A DNA stretch of 64,000 nt, taken from assembly GCF_002005405.1 (NCBI RefSeq), contig NZ_CP019728.1, positions 1-64,000 of the forward strand, read 5' to 3'. A model generated the notes under the pieces. It did no database searches. It was not told the DNA's origin and saw only the letters and a program-made list of their open reading frames with translations. Source of the DNA: Jeotgalibaca dankookensis (GTDB lineage Bacteria > Bacillota > Bacilli > Lactobacillales > Aerococcaceae). The position numbers and the translations under genes were made by a program. Below are positions 9,150 through 19,062 of this stretch, piece after piece (the first letter of the stretch is position 1; every line of letters begins with the position of its first letter).

Positions 9150-9813
9150 TCGGACCTTAAATAATACCTTAACCTTAGCGCAATTATTCTCGTTTACTGC
9201 GTATAGCCAACCGCTTATATGTCAAAAGTGCTTGCAAAGCTTTCAAAAAGTTGAAAAAGAAAGAGCTTGTCTGGGTTGTGCGCGAATTCAAGCAAATAAC
9301 CAGATATGTCCAGATTGTTTAAAGTGGTCTGAAATCGTTCCGGGAGATTTTGTTAGTCACCATGCTTTTTATCATTACAATACCGCTTTAAAAGATTGGT
9401 TGCATCAGTATAAAATTCAAGGAGATACACGGTTAGCTTCTTTGTGGAAAAAGGACCTCTATACCTATTATCAGCGTCATCCATCTATGATGATTGTACC
9501 TATACCCATATCTGAATCAAGTCTTCAAATACGCGGCTTTAACCAATGTATAGAAATGTTAAACTGCGCAAATGTTCCGTATGTAGAGGTACTGGGAAAC
9601 ATCCACCACGGGCAAAAACAATCCAAAAAGAACCGCTATGAACGGTTGGAGAGCGCGCAACCTTTTCAAGTGATTGAAAAGAACTTGAATTTAAACCAAC
9701 CGATCTTGCTATTTGATGATTTATATACAACTGGTCGAACGCTCATGCATGCTAAAGAAGTTTTATACGAAGCAGGAGTAAAAAGCGTACACTCCTTATC
9801 CATTGGGAGGTAA
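9130..9813 (+). CDS. comFC: ComFC, competence phosphoribosyltransferase-like protein
   Basis: This 227-residue protein of the ComF/GntX family works with ComFA and DprA in DNA uptake. The N-terminus starts directly with a zinc knuckle (Cys 3 and Cys 6, with further CxxC pairs to about residue 60), which supports the ATG at 9130 inside comFA. The phosphoribosyltransferase PRPP loop LLFDDLYTTGRT lies near residues 193-204. The 20-base overlap with comFA suggests coupled translation. Its own ribosome site is not obvious. Confidence 0.92.
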   Translation: MNCLLCNRTLNNTLTLAQLFSFTAYSQPLICQKCLQSFQKVEKERACLGCARIQANNQICPDCLKWSEIVPGDFVSHHAFYHYNTALKDWLHQYKIQGDTRLASLWKKDLYTYYQRHPSMMIVPIPISESSLQIRGFNQCIEMLNCANVPYVEVLGNIHHGQKQSKKNRYERLESAQPFQVIEKNLNLNQPILLFDDLYTTGRTLMHAKEVLYEAGVKSVHSLSIGR

Positions 9814-9825
9814 AAATAGATTTGA

Positions 9826-9854
9826 TTGTAAAAATGTATCGCTTACATTATAAT
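9826..9854 (+). promoter_or_regulatory. sigma-A-type promoter of hpf
   Basis: TTGTAA (9826-9831), a 17-base spacer and a perfect TATAAT (9849-9854) lie 75 bases before the hpf start. This gives hpf its own promoter, separate from comF, although read-through from comFC is possible because no terminator was seen between them. Confidence 0.7.
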
Positions 9855-9928
9855 GAGGTTAAAGAATCCTTATGAGTGGTCCATAGGAGTCTTTTCTGAT
9901 GATGAATCAGACGAAAGGAGAGAGCACT

Positions 9929-10480
9929 ATGTTTAAGTATAATGTCCGTGGAGAAAATATCGAGGTAACGCCCGCAATACGAGAGTATGCAGAAAAGAAA
10001 TTAGCTAAACTGGAACGGTATTTTAGTAATGTGCCAGAAGCAACAGCACATGTTAATTTAAAAGTTTATTCTGATAAAACTGCGAAAGTTGAGGTAACAA
10101 TTCCTCTACCATTCTTAGTATTACGTGCGGAAGAAACTTCATTTGACTTGTATGGTAGTATTGATCTGGTCGTTGACAAACTAGAACGCCAAGTACGTAA
10201 ATATAAGACAAAAATCAATCGCAAATCGCGCGAAAGAGGATTTGCATTTGAGGCGCAACCGCCTGTCATTGAAGATGACCTTGATGAAAATAATGGTCAG
10301 TTAGAAATTGTAAGAACAAAACGCATTTCACTAAAACCGATGGATAGTGAAGAGGCAGTTCTACAAATGAACATGCTAGGACATAATTTCTTCATTTTCG
10401 AAGATTCAGAAACAAACGGATCAAGCATTGTTTACCGCCGTAAAGATGGTAAATTTGGTTTGATTGAAACAGATAACTAA
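9929..10480 (+). CDS. hpf: long-form hibernation promoting factor (HPF)
   Basis: This 183-residue protein binds the 30S subunit and dimerises 70S ribosomes into inactive 100S particles in stationary phase. The N-terminal S30AE domain starts [14 protein letters not shown] and carries the basic [13 protein letters not shown] helix. The C-terminal domain from about residue 130 holds the dimerisation strands found only in long HPF. ATG 9929 is preferred to an upstream in-frame ATG because AAAGGAG lies 8 bases before it and the protein then has the family's usual length. It is followed by a strong terminator. Confidence 0.93.
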   Translation: MFKYNVRGENIEVTPAIREYAEKKLAKLERYFSNVPEATAHVNLKVYSDKTAKVEVTIPLPFLVLRAEETSFDLYGSIDLVVDKLERQVRKYKTKINRKSRERGFAFEAQPPVIEDDLDENNGQLEIVRTKRISLKPMDSEEAVLQMNMLGHNFFIFEDSETNGSSIVYRRKDGKFGLIETDN

Positions 10481-10508
10481 TAAATGTAATGATAAATATA
10501 TTTTAAAA

Positions 10509-10541
10509 AGAGATTGAAACTTTTGTTTCAATCTCTTTTTA
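10509..10541 (+). terminator. rho-independent terminator after hpf
   Basis: A perfect 12-base stem (AGAGATTGAAAC with GTTTCAATCTCT), a 4-base loop and a T-run. It separates hpf from secA. Confidence 0.9.
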
Positions 10542-10684
10542 TGACGTTTTTATACTTAATGCATTGAATATAGTTTAAAAAGCCTTCATTTAGTGATAAA
10601 ATGATTAAGATACGTAAATAAGATGTATTTTCGTTGGAGTCAAGGATTACTAAAATAGAGACATGAAGTAAGAGGAGATTAAGT

Positions 10685-13366
10685 ATGGCCAACTTTTTGA
10701 AAGAATTATTCGAAAATGATAAAGCAGAACTAAAAAGTTTAGCTAGACAAGCTGATAAAATCATTGTGCTAGCAGATAATATGGCTGCTTTAAGCGATGA
10801 AGAAATAAAAGAAAAAACACTGGAATTTAAAGAACGTTATAAAAAAGGTGAAACATTAGATGACCTATTGATAGAAGCATTTGCTGTGGTTCGAGAAGCA
10901 GCTAAGCGCGTATTAGGTCTCTACCCTTATAAAGTGCAGTTAATGGGTGGGATTACACTTCATAAAGGTAATATCGCTGAAATGAAAACAGGTGAGGGTA
11001 AAACTTTAACGGCAACGATGCCAGTCTACTTGAATGCTATTTCTGGCGAAGGCGTTCACGTTGTAACGGTCAATGAGTATTTGGCCAGTCGTGACGCGGT
11101 TGAAATGGGCGAGCTTTACGAATTTTTAGGTTTGACAGTAGGATTAAACGTTACTGGAAAATCATCTGAAGAAAAACGGGAAGCCTATAACGCAGATATT
11201 ACTTATTCTACAAATAATGAGATTGGGTTTGACTATTTGCGAGATAACATGGTTGTTTATCGTAACCAAATGGTTCAACGTCCTTTAAACTTTGCGGTTG
11301 TTGATGAGGTTGACTCGATTTTAATTGATGAAGCTCGAACTCCATTGATTATCTCTGGTCAAGCAGAAAAATCAACAGCACTTTATAATCGTACTGATTT
11401 TTTTGTTAAGGGGCTTAAAGAAGAGGAAGACTACACCATCGATTTAACGTCTAAGTCGATTGCTCTAACAGATACTGGAATTGAAAAGGCTCAAAAGACC
11501 TTCCACATCAAGAATTTATATGACGTTGACAATACATCACTCGTCCACCACCTCGATCAAGCATTGCGTGCGAATTTTATTATGATTAAAGATGTGGATT
11601 ACGTAGTGAATGAAGGCAAAGTCCAAATTGTGGATCAATTTACCGGACGTATTATGGAAGGACGCCGTTACTCAGATGGGTTGCATCAAGCGATTGAAGC
11701 GAAAGAAAATGTTGATATCGAAAATGAATCCCGTACTATGGCGACTATCACTTTCCAAAACTTGTTCCGGATGTATAAAAAACTTTCAGGAATGACCGGG
11801 ACTGCTAAAACTGAGGAAGAAGAGTTCCGTGAAATTTACAATATGGAAGTTATTGCTATCCCTACTAACGAACCGATTGTCCGAAAAGACTATCCGGATT
11901 TATTATATCCAAACTTAAATAGTAAATTTAAAGCCGTAGCAAAAGAAATCAAAGAGCGTCACGAAAAAGGCCAACCTATCCTTGTCGGAACGGTAGCTAT
12001 TGAAACATCAGAGTTGTTATCTGATTTACTAAAAAAAGAAGGCGTTCCGCATGAAATCTTGAATGCTAAAAATCACTTTAAAGAGGCAGAAATTATTATT
12101 AATGCAGGCCAACGTGGAGCCGTCACGATTGCAACCAATATGGCTGGTCGTGGAACGGATATCAAATTAGGACCTGGCGTGAAAGAATTAGGTGGACTGG
12201 CCGTTATTGGTACCGAACGTCATGAGTCACGCCGTATTGATAATCAGTTACGAGGCCGTTCTGGTCGACAAGGTGACCCAGGTGAAACACAATTTTACTT
12301 GTCGTTAGAAGATGATTTAATGAGACGATTCGGATCCGATCGCATTAAGCAAGTATGGAGCAAGCTGAACCTTGATGGAGAAGAAGATGAGATGGCAATT
12401 CAAAGCAAAATGCTCTCTCGTCAAGTAGAATCAGCACAAAAACGTGTGGAAGGAAATAACTACGACACACGTAAAAATGTATTGGAATATGACGAGGTTA
12501 TGCGTGAGCAACGTGAAATTATTTACGGGCAACGTTTAGATATTATTACAGAAACAGAATCCTTACGGAGCGTAACCCTCAATATGATTGAACGTACCAT
12601 TAATCGGATGGTAGATACCCATACACAAGGCGAAAAAGAAACATGGGATTTAAAAGCAATTCGAGATTTTGCAGCTAACGTTTTATTCCATCCTGATACT
12701 ATTAGTGAAGCAGACTTAGAAAATAAATCGGTCGCGGAACTAAAGCAACTGCTGATGGAACGTGCGACAGCCGTTTATAACGAAAAAGAAGCCCAATTAA
12801 GCGCGGATCAACTTTTAGAATTTCAAAAAGTGGTTATCTTGCGGGTTGTGGATCAGAAATGGACCGAACATATTTCAAATATGGATGAGTTACGCCAAGG
12901 AATTGGTTTACGCTCTTATGCTCAAAACAACCCTCTAACTGAATATCAAGCAGAAGGGTTCAATCGTTTCCAAGAGATGATTGCTTCTATTGACTATGAT
13001 GTAACCCGAGTAGTTATGAAATCAGAAGTCCGCCAAAACTTACAACGTGAATCAGTTGGCTCTAATTCTGATATCCGCGCCGTGCGAGAAAGTGAAGCGG
13101 GCGGGGTTAACCAAGCTGAACAAATTAAACGTGCTCAAGCAGCTGCCATGCAAGTACGTCAAATGATGATGGCAAAACAAATGGAGAAATTGCGTGCTCA
13201 AAAGGCTGAATCTGATCAACAAAAAAATAACAGGACACCAGCAAATGAAATAACTGAAGAACCGACCGAAAAAGAAAAGTACGAAAAACTAAAAGTAGGT
13301 CGTAACGATCCATGTCCATGTGGCAGTGGTAAGAAGTATAAAAATTGTCACGGCAAAGACTTATAA
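10685..13366 (+). CDS. secA: SecA, preprotein translocase ATPase
   Basis: This 893-residue motor pushes secretory proteins through SecYEG. Visible features are Walker A MKTGEGKT (about 100-107), the DEAD motif in [15 protein letters not shown] (about 206-220), the helicase motif [16 protein letters not shown] and [11 protein letters not shown], and the C-terminal zinc tail [13 protein letters not shown] (about 878-890) that contacts SecB or ribosomes and lipids in other species. The length is slightly above the Firmicutes norm because of a Glu/Gln/Lys-rich linker before the zinc tail. The start has AGAGGAG upstream. prfB follows, as in Bacillus. Confidence 0.97.
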   Translation: MANFLKELFENDKAELKSLARQADKIIVLADNMAALSDEEIKEKTLEFKERYKKGETLDDLLIEAFAVVREAAKRVLGLYPYKVQLMGGITLHKGNIAEMKTGEGKTLTATMPVYLNAISGEGVHVVTVNEYLASRDAVEMGELYEFLGLTVGLNVTGKSSEEKREAYNADITYSTNNEIGFDYLRDNMVVYRNQMVQRPLNFAVVDEVDSILIDEARTPLIISGQAEKSTALYNRTDFFVKGLKEEEDYTIDLTSKSIALTDTGIEKAQKTFHIKNLYDVDNTSLVHHLDQALRANFIMIKDVDYVVNEGKVQIVDQFTGRIMEGRRYSDGLHQAIEAKENVDIENESRTMATITFQNLFRMYKKLSGMTGTAKTEEEEFREIYNMEVIAIPTNEPIVRKDYPDLLYPNLNSKFKAVAKEIKERHEKGQPILVGTVAIETSELLSDLLKKEGVPHEILNAKNHFKEAEIIINAGQRGAVTIATNMAGRGTDIKLGPGVKELGGLAVIGTERHESRRIDNQLRGRSGRQGDPGETQFYLSLEDDLMRRFGSDRIKQVWSKLNLDGEEDEMAIQSKMLSRQVESAQKRVEGNNYDTRKNVLEYDEVMREQREIIYGQRLDIITETESLRSVTLNMIERTINRMVDTHTQGEKETWDLKAIRDFAANVLFHPDTISEADLENKSVAELKQLLMERATAVYNEKEAQLSADQLLEFQKVVILRVVDQKWTEHISNMDELRQGIGLRSYAQNNPLTEYQAEGFNRFQEMIASIDYDVTRVVMKSEVRQNLQRESVGSNSDIRAVRESEAGGVNQAEQIKRAQAAAMQVRQMMMAKQMEKLRAQKAESDQQKNNRTPANEITEEPTEKEKYEKLKVGRNDPCPCGSGKKYKNCHGKDL

Positions 13367-13367
13367 T

Positions 13368-13408
13368 AGCAAACGAGGGGCTGGAACAGGTTTCTAGCCC
13401 TTCTTGCT
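13368..13408 (+). other. imperfect hairpin between secA and prfB
   Basis: AGCAA and GGGCT pair with AGCCC and TTGCT around a 13-base loop. No T-run follows, so this is at best a weak terminator or an mRNA processing or stability element between two co-oriented genes. Confidence 0.35.
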
Positions 13409-13432
13409 GTTTAATAACAAGGAGGAATTAGA

Positions 13433-14549
13433 ATGGAATTAAGTGAAATCAAATCGTTTTTAGAGTCATCTTCAGAAAAAATACAGAGTTTTGGGAGGTC
13501 TCTTTGACTTAGAGGCGCTAGAAACTGACATTGCTGAATATGAACATCAAATGCTCGAACCTACTTTTTGGGATGATTCAAGTGCGGCTCAAGAGATCAT
13601 TAACCAACTAAATGATTTAAAGTCCGTCTATGGGACCTTTAATGAATTGGCAGAGAGCCAAGAAGAATTAGAGATGATGTTTGAGTTAATGAAAGAAGAC
13701 CCTGAATCTGGTTTTGAAGAAGAACTAGAAGAGCGTTTGCTTGCTTTTGAAACAGCTCTTAACAGTTATGAATTAACCATGTTGTTAAACGGTCCAAATG
13801 ATAAAAATAACGCCATACTTGAAATTCATCCAGGTGCAGGTGGAACAGAGTCGCAAGACTGGGGAAGTTTACTATACCGAATGTACACACGTTGGGCTGA
13901 ACAAAAAGGGTATACGGTTGAACTATTGGATTATCAAGCGGGAGATGAAGCAGGCATTAAAAGTGTCACCATGCTAATTAAAGGGTTAAATGCATATGGG
14001 AACCTCCGCTCTGAAAGAGGGGTGCACCGACTCGTCCGAATTTCACCATTTGATTCAGCCGGACGTCGCCATACTTCATTTTGTTCAATCGATGTCATGC
14101 CAGAAATTTCTCATGACAATACAGATATAGAAGTTAGTCCTGATGACATTCGAGTGGATACTTATCGTGCTAGTGGTGCTGGCGGTCAACACGTTAATAA
14201 AACATCCTCTGCGATTCGAATTACTCATATTCCTACTGGAATCGCTGTTCAGAGCCAAGCGCAACGCTCACAGTTTCAAAACCGTGATACGGCAATGGGG
14301 ATGTTAAAAGCAAAATTATTCCAATTACAAGAAGAAGAACGTGAAAAAGAGTTAGCCGAGATTCGGGGCGAACAAAAAGAAATTGGATGGGGTTCGCAAA
14401 TTCGCTCTTACGTATTCCATCCCTATTCAATGATCAAAGATCACCGTACCAATCATGAAACGGGTAATGTGCAAGCGGTCATGGATGGCGATTTGGATCC
14501 TTTTATTGATGCCTATTTAAAAATGAATATCGATGCTGAAGAAAAATAA
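13433..14549 (+). CDS. prfB: peptide chain release factor 2, with programmed +1 frameshift
   Basis: RF2 (about 371 residues) reads UAA and UGA. The gene starts at ATG 13433 after AGGAGG. The first 24 codons end at an in-frame TGA (13505-13507) in the context CTT TGA C, with the internal Shine-Dalgarno-like GGGAGG (13493-13498) exactly three bases before CTT. This is the classic autoregulatory slip site: when RF2 is scarce the ribosome slips +1 and continues GAC TTA GAG to 14549. The catalytic GGQ lies in [16 protein letters not shown]. Automatic annotation would start the gene too late, at TTG 13491. It is co-oriented with secA and ftsEX. Confidence 0.97.
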
Positions 14550-14636
14550 CAGGTCAAGCCCTTGAGTATAAAAGTTCGTTTGTCATAGTTTGAAATACAA
14601 TTGTAAAGAAACTAACACAGCAAATGACGTTTAATA

Positions 14637-14719
14637 TGCTATACTAGCGAAGCGTACTCGAGGGCATATAAATATGTCTACATAATTTCTGCAAACAATC
14701 TTGTTTGTGGAAGTTTTTT
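14637..14719 (+). promoter_or_regulatory. extended -10 promoter followed by a terminator-like hairpin upstream of ftsE
   Basis: TG-C-TATACT (14637-14645) is a good extended -10 with no clear -35. About 40 bases on, a 10-base stem (14687-14696 with 14703-14712, some G-U pairs) is followed by GTTTTTT (14713-14719), well before ftsE at 14758. The unit could be an attenuated ftsEX leader, a small RNA of about 70 nucleotides, or simply the prfB terminator with a promoter inside. Confidence 0.45.
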
Positions 14720-14757
14720 AAATATTGCACAGGTAAAAATAAAAGATAGGTGATAAA

Positions 14758-15444
14758 ATGATTGAGATGACGGACGTCTCTAAAGTCTACAAAAATGGTG
14801 TAACCGCCATTGATAGTCTAACGGTCAAAATTGACCAAGGTGAATTTGTCTATATTGTTGGGCCAAGTGGAGCTGGAAAGTCTACCTTTATTAAAATGCT
14901 ATATCGTGAAGAGAAACCCACACAAGGAAAAATTGTAGTTGGTAAGTTTGATTTGATGAAAATTAAAGAACGAGAAGTACCCTTATTGCGTCGCTATGTA
15001 GGAGTGGTTTTCCAAGACTTTAAACTTTTACCTAAACTAACTGTTTATGAAAATATTGCTTATGCAATGGAAGTTGTTGAAAAAACGCCTGAGCAAATAG
15101 AAAAACGCGTTTTTGAAGTGTTGAACCTCGTTAATTTAAAACATAAAGCGCGGATGTTTCCAAATGAATTATCAGGTGGGGAACAGCAACGAATTGCGAT
15201 TGCGCGTGCTATTGTCAATATGCCAGGTATTTTAATTGCAGATGAGCCAACTGGAAACTTGGACCCGGATACTTCCTTAGAAATTATGAATATTTTAGAA
15301 GAAATAAATTCACAAGGAACAACGATTCTAATGGCAACACATAACAGTCAAATTGTTAACGATATTAAACATCGGGTACTTGCGGTTGAAAATGGTCGAA
15401 TTGTGAGAGACCAACTGGAAGGAGACTATGGATATGAAGCTTAG
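14758..15444 (+). CDS. ftsE: FtsE, cell-division ABC ATPase
   Basis: This 228-residue ATPase pairs with FtsX and activates peptidoglycan hydrolases at the septum or side wall. It has Walker A GPSGAGKS (about 36-43), the signature [15 protein letters not shown] and Walker B ILIADEPTGNLDP. The ribosome site AGGTGAT is close to the ATG. The end overlaps the start of ftsX. This window contains no PcsB/CwlO-type hydrolase gene next to it; such partners are often encoded elsewhere. Confidence 0.96.
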   Translation: MIEMTDVSKVYKNGVTAIDSLTVKIDQGEFVYIVGPSGAGKSTFIKMLYREEKPTQGKIVVGKFDLMKIKEREVPLLRRYVGVVFQDFKLLPKLTVYENIAYAMEVVEKTPEQIEKRVFEVLNLVNLKHKARMFPNELSGGEQQRIAIARAIVNMPGILIADEPTGNLDPDTSLEIMNILEEINSQGTTILMATHNSQIVNDIKHRVLAVENGRIVRDQLEGDYGYEA

Positions 15445-16321
15445 AACAATGGGACGGCACTTTAGAGATTCATTTAAGAGTCTTGTTCGTAACGGTTGGA
15501 TGTCAGTAGCAGCTATCAGTGCAGTTGCGATGACATTAATTCTTGTCGGTTCCTTTGTCGTCATTCTCTTAAACGTTAATAAACTAGCGAGTGATGTTGA
15601 AAACGATGTGAGTGTTCGTGTGTTTATTGATTTAGCTGCAGATAAAGAAAATAAAAAATCCTTAAAAGAGGAATTAGAAAAAATTGAAAATGTTGAATCA
15701 CTAACTTTTTCAACGCGTGATGAAGAACTAGATAAGCTCATTGGAAGCTATGGTTCTGAATTTAATTTATTCGGTGGGGATGATAATCCTCTACATGACG
15801 TTTATACATTAAATACAGAAGTCCCTGAACAAACGGGCGCAGTTGCAAAAGAAGCAGAGGCACTAGAATATGTAGCCAAAGTCGAGTATGGTGGAACAAC
15901 GGCTGAAAAGCTTTTTGAAACCATCGCAACCTTACGTACTATCGGAACGGTTATTATCACCGGCTTGCTTTTAATTGCAATCTTCTTAATTTCTAATACC
16001 ATCCGTATTACTATTTTCTCGCGAAGTACAGAAATTGAAATTATGCGTTTAGTTGGGGCGAAGAATAGCTATATACGTTGGCCGTTCCTCATTGAAGGGG
16101 CAATCATTGGCCTAATAGGAGCTTTGATTCCAACAGCCATCCTCATATTTATGTACCGATTCCTATTTGATTTAGGGGCGCAATACCTAGTTGGATCTAA
16201 TTTTGCGTTATTATCACCTACACCCTTTATTTACTACCTAGGATTAGGTCTTGTGGGAGTAGGGGTTATCCTTGGTTCAATTGGATCGGTATTATCCATC
16301 ACCCGTTTCTTAAAAGTTTAA
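15434..16321 (+). CDS. ftsX: FtsX, cell-division ABC permease
   Basis: This 295-residue membrane protein has four segments: one N-terminal (about 20-45), then an external loop of about 120 residues that contacts hydrolase partners, then three more helices with the FtsX core SRSTEIEIMRLVGAKNSYIRWPF. ATG 15434 is preferred over ATG 15428 because AAGGAG (15419-15424) is only 3 bases from the latter and 9 from the former. It overlaps ftsE by 11 bases. A strong terminator follows. Confidence 0.95.
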   Translation: MKLRTMGRHFRDSFKSLVRNGWMSVAAISAVAMTLILVGSFVVILLNVNKLASDVENDVSVRVFIDLAADKENKKSLKEELEKIENVESLTFSTRDEELDKLIGSYGSEFNLFGGDDNPLHDVYTLNTEVPEQTGAVAKEAEALEYVAKVEYGGTTAEKLFETIATLRTIGTVIITGLLLIAIFLISNTIRITIFSRSTEIEIMRLVGAKNSYIRWPFLIEGAIIGLIGALIPTAILIFMYRFLFDLGAQYLVGSNFALLSPTPFIYYLGLGLVGVGVILGSIGSVLSITRFLKV

Positions 16322-16329
16322 TTGAAATG

Positions 16330-16370
16330 ACTCGATCTCTGCTTAATCAGGCAGCGTATCGAGTTTTTTT
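16330..16370 (+). terminator. terminator after ftsX
   Basis: ACTCGAT (16330-16336) pairs with ATCGAGT (16358-16364), with an inner CTGC/GCAG pairing, followed by a run of seven T. Confidence 0.88.
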
Positions 16371-16447
16371 GTCCTTATTTTTAAAAAGGTGAGTGTCGTG
16401 TTAAAATAAAAATAAAAAATCATATCAACCTAAGAAGGATGATTAAA

Positions 16448-17347
16448 ATGAAAAAAATGCGATTATTTAATATCTTATTAACGTTATGTATCATTAGTTT
16501 ACTAGCAGCATGTGATCCCGCAGCTAGAGGGGTAGATGTTTCTGAAAATCTAGGTCCAGCAGTAGGAGAGATTATTCTAGCTTCTCGTGAAGATGGTTCC
16601 GGAACTCGAGGGGCGTTTACAAAAATTACTGGTGTTATGGGTGAAGATGAAGATGGTAACAGTGAAGATCACACCTATATAGAAGCCGTTATTCAAAATA
16701 GTACGGAAGGTATTATTTCTACAGTAGCCGGAGATGCGAATGCAATTGGCTATATTTCATTAGGATCATTAAATCAAACGGTAAAAGGAATCGCAATTGA
16801 TGGGGTGAAACCAAGTAATCGTACCATACAAAACGGGACCTTTCCCATTGCACGTGACTTTAATATCGCGTGGCAAGAAGACCGCTTAAATCCAGTGGCT
16901 CAAGATTTTATTACTTACGCCCTTTCTACTCAAGGACAGGAAATCGCGGCAGAACAAGGATACGTAGAGGCTATTTCAGATACTAAGCCCTATATAGGTG
17001 AGGGTTCACAGTCAGGTAATATTTCAATAGTAGGCTCAACTTCTGTTACGCCTTTAGTGGAAGCTCTGGTTGAAGCATACACAACCTTAAATCCTAACGC
17101 CCAAGTTGATATTACTTCAAATGGTTCGTCCGCAGGGATGATGGCGGTGCTAGATGGGATTGCTGACATCGGAATGGCTTCTCGCGCACTAAAAGAAGAT
17201 GAAGCTGAGAAACTAGAGTCGCTATCCATTGCAGTGGATGGGATTGTTGTGATTGTAAACAACAACAATCAAATTGAAAGTTTGACCTTGAAACAAGTTC
17301 AGGATATCTTTACTGGTGAAATTACAGAATGGGGAGCAGTCCAATAA
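16448..17347 (+). CDS. pstS: phosphate-binding lipoprotein PstS, circularly permuted
   Basis: This 299-residue lipoprotein has the lipobox LLAAC near residue 20. It captures phosphate for PstCAB. The segment order is unusual. SREDGSGTRGAF, normally in the middle of PstS after the hinge, comes first. GNISIVGSTSVTPLVE, normally at the mature N-terminus, begins near residue 190, and the protein stops at DIFTGEITEWGAV, exactly the hinge. The fold is therefore a circular permutation, a form I recall from other Lactobacillales. ATG 16448 is chosen because GAAGGA is 8 bases upstream; ATG 16439 is also in frame. No clear Pho box is visible upstream. Confidence 0.9.
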   Translation: MKKMRLFNILLTLCIISLLAACDPAARGVDVSENLGPAVGEIILASREDGSGTRGAFTKITGVMGEDEDGNSEDHTYIEAVIQNSTEGIISTVAGDANAIGYISLGSLNQTVKGIAIDGVKPSNRTIQNGTFPIARDFNIAWQEDRLNPVAQDFITYALSTQGQEIAAEQGYVEAISDTKPYIGEGSQSGNISIVGSTSVTPLVEALVEAYTTLNPNAQVDITSNGSSAGMMAVLDGIADIGMASRALKEDEAEKLESLSIAVDGIVVIVNNNNQIESLTLKQVQDIFTGEITEWGAVQ

Positions 17348-17379
17348 AAAACTCTACGACCGTTAAAGGAGAGAATACT

Positions 17380-18240
17380 GTGCAAAAAAAATATTTTTGG
17401 GAACATTTTATGAAATGGGTCTTCATTGCATCGGCCTCTATCTCAGTTATTTCAATAATTGTCATCTTTTATTTTATTTTTGAAGGTGGCCTTCCTTTTA
17501 TGTTGGAGTATGGGATTGGCAACTTTATTTTCGGAACGGAATGGTCGCCTTCTAATTCGAACCCAGAATTTGGAATTTTGCCCATGATTGTTGGTTCGAT
17601 TGTTATTACGATTGGTGCTATTTTGATAGGTGTTCCAACCGGTGTCTTTACTGCTATTTTTATGGCTCGCTTTTGTCCTCCGCTTTTATATAAGTTTCTA
17701 AAACCTGCTGTTAATATGATGGCAGCAATTCCTTCTATTGTTTATGGTTTTTTTGCACTTCGAGTGGTAGTCCCCTTAATGAAACAACTAGTGGGCGGAA
17801 CGGGAATGAATATTATGACAGCGTCTATTTTACTAGGAATCATGATTTTACCAACTATTATTGGTATGTCGGAATCATCACTGAGAGCAGTGCCTAATAA
17901 TTTCTATGAGGGCAGTGTCGCATTGGGGGCAACGCACGAACGTTCCCTTCTTCGTGTCGTTGTTCCTGCTGCAAAGTCCGGGATTATCTCTTCTGTCATC
18001 TTAGGAGTAGGACGCGCTATTGGCGAAACCATGGCTGTAATACTAGTAGCTGGGAACCAACCTCGTATTCCTACTAGTCTAACTCAAGGAACTCGAACCA
18101 TGACAACTAATATCGTTTTAGAAATGGCCTACGCGGCTGGTCAACACCGTGAAGCCTTAATTGCCACGTCTGTTGTCCTATTCGTATTTATTATCCTTAT
18201 CAATGGTGTGTTTTCAGTAGTTAAAAGGAGGGGAAACTAA
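17380..18240 (+). CDS. pstC: PstC, phosphate ABC permease
   Basis: This 286-residue inner-membrane permease has six hydrophobic segments and the conserved loop EGSVALGATHERSLLRVVVPAAKSGI that docks the ATPase. The start is taken as GTG 17380, preceded by AAAGGAG at 8 bases. An ATG at 17329 in the same frame lies inside pstS and would add a polar, non-conserved leader. It stops one base before pstA. Confidence 0.93.
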   Translation: MQKKYFWEHFMKWVFIASASISVISIIVIFYFIFEGGLPFMLEYGIGNFIFGTEWSPSNSNPEFGILPMIVGSIVITIGAILIGVPTGVFTAIFMARFCPPLLYKFLKPAVNMMAAIPSIVYGFFALRVVVPLMKQLVGGTGMNIMTASILLGIMILPTIIGMSESSLRAVPNNFYEGSVALGATHERSLLRVVVPAAKSGIISSVILGVGRAIGETMAVILVAGNQPRIPTSLTQGTRTMTTNIVLEMAYAAGQHREALIATSVVLFVFIILINGVFSVVKRRGN

Positions 18241-19062
18241 ATGGAAGCTAAACTCATACGGTTTTTTGTTTATTTCTTTACCGTAATCACCTTTGGCTCG
18301 CTCCTTTATGTGATTGGCTTTATATTTTTAAATGGTGTAGTAGCCTTAAAGCCAGAAATGTTTGCTTGGAACTATACGACTGATAATGTATCCATGATGC
18401 CAGCGATTATAACCACCTTTATGGTCATCTTTTTTGCCTTAATAATAGCAGCACCTATTGGTGTTTTTACTGCTTTCTTTTTAATTGAGTATGCAGATTC
18501 AGGTAATCGATTTGTAAAGATCATTCGTACTGCTACTGACACACTTTCAGCAATTCCTTCAATTGTCTATGGCCTTTTTGGGATGTTATTTTTCGTCGTA
18601 TTTTTAGGGTTTCAGTATTCACTCTTAGCTGGGATACTGACATCTGTGATTATGGTTTTACCAGTCATTATTCGTTCAACCGAAGAAGCATTACTGTCAG
18701 TAAATATCTCACTTCGTGAAGGAAGTTTTGCTTTAGGAGCTGGAAAACTAAGAACGATATTTAAAGTTGTGTTGCCGATTGCTATGCCAGGAATATTATC
18801 GGGGGTTATTTTAGCAGTTGGTCGGATTATCGGTGAAACTGCTGCGCTGATGTATACATTAGGAACCTCGACGAGTCTTCCTACTAGTCCTTTTCAATCT
18901 GGACGGACCTTAGCACTACATATGTACGTCTTGTCGAGCGAAGGGCTACATGTGCGGGAATCTTATGCAACAGGGGTTGTTTTAATTATTCTTGTATTAA
19001 TTGTTAATAGCTTGTCAACGTGGTTGAGTAACCGATTGACTAAAGGAGAAAAACAAAAATGA
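18241..19062 (+). CDS. pstA: PstA, phosphate ABC permease
   Basis: This 273-residue partner of PstC has six membrane segments and the coupling loop [21 protein letters not shown]. The ATG directly follows the pstC stop, with AAAAGGAGGGG upstream inside pstC. Its stop overlaps the ATG of pstB by four bases, so the three transporter genes are translated as a unit. Confidence 0.95.
   Translation: MEAKLIRFFVYFFTVITFGSLLYVIGFIFLNGVVALKPEMFAWNYTTDNVSMMPAIITTFMVIFFALIIAAPIGVFTAFFLIEYADSGNRFVKIIRTATDTLSAIPSIVYGLFGMLFFVVFLGFQYSLLAGILTSVIMVLPVIIRSTEEALLSVNISLREGSFALGAGKLRTIFKVVLPIAMPGILSGVILAVGRIIGETAALMYTLGTSTSLPTSPFQSGRTLALHMYVLSSEGLHVRESYATGVVLIILVLIVNSLSTWLSNRLTKGEKQK

Noticed and set aside
13491-14549. 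RF2 starting at TTG 13491
   Set aside because: The upstream ATG with the classic CTT-TGA-C slip site explains the gene better; the TTG lies at the frameshift signal itself.
16371-16447. Pho box upstream of pstS
   Set aside because: No pair of TTAACA-like repeats with 5-base spacing was found; the region is only A-rich.
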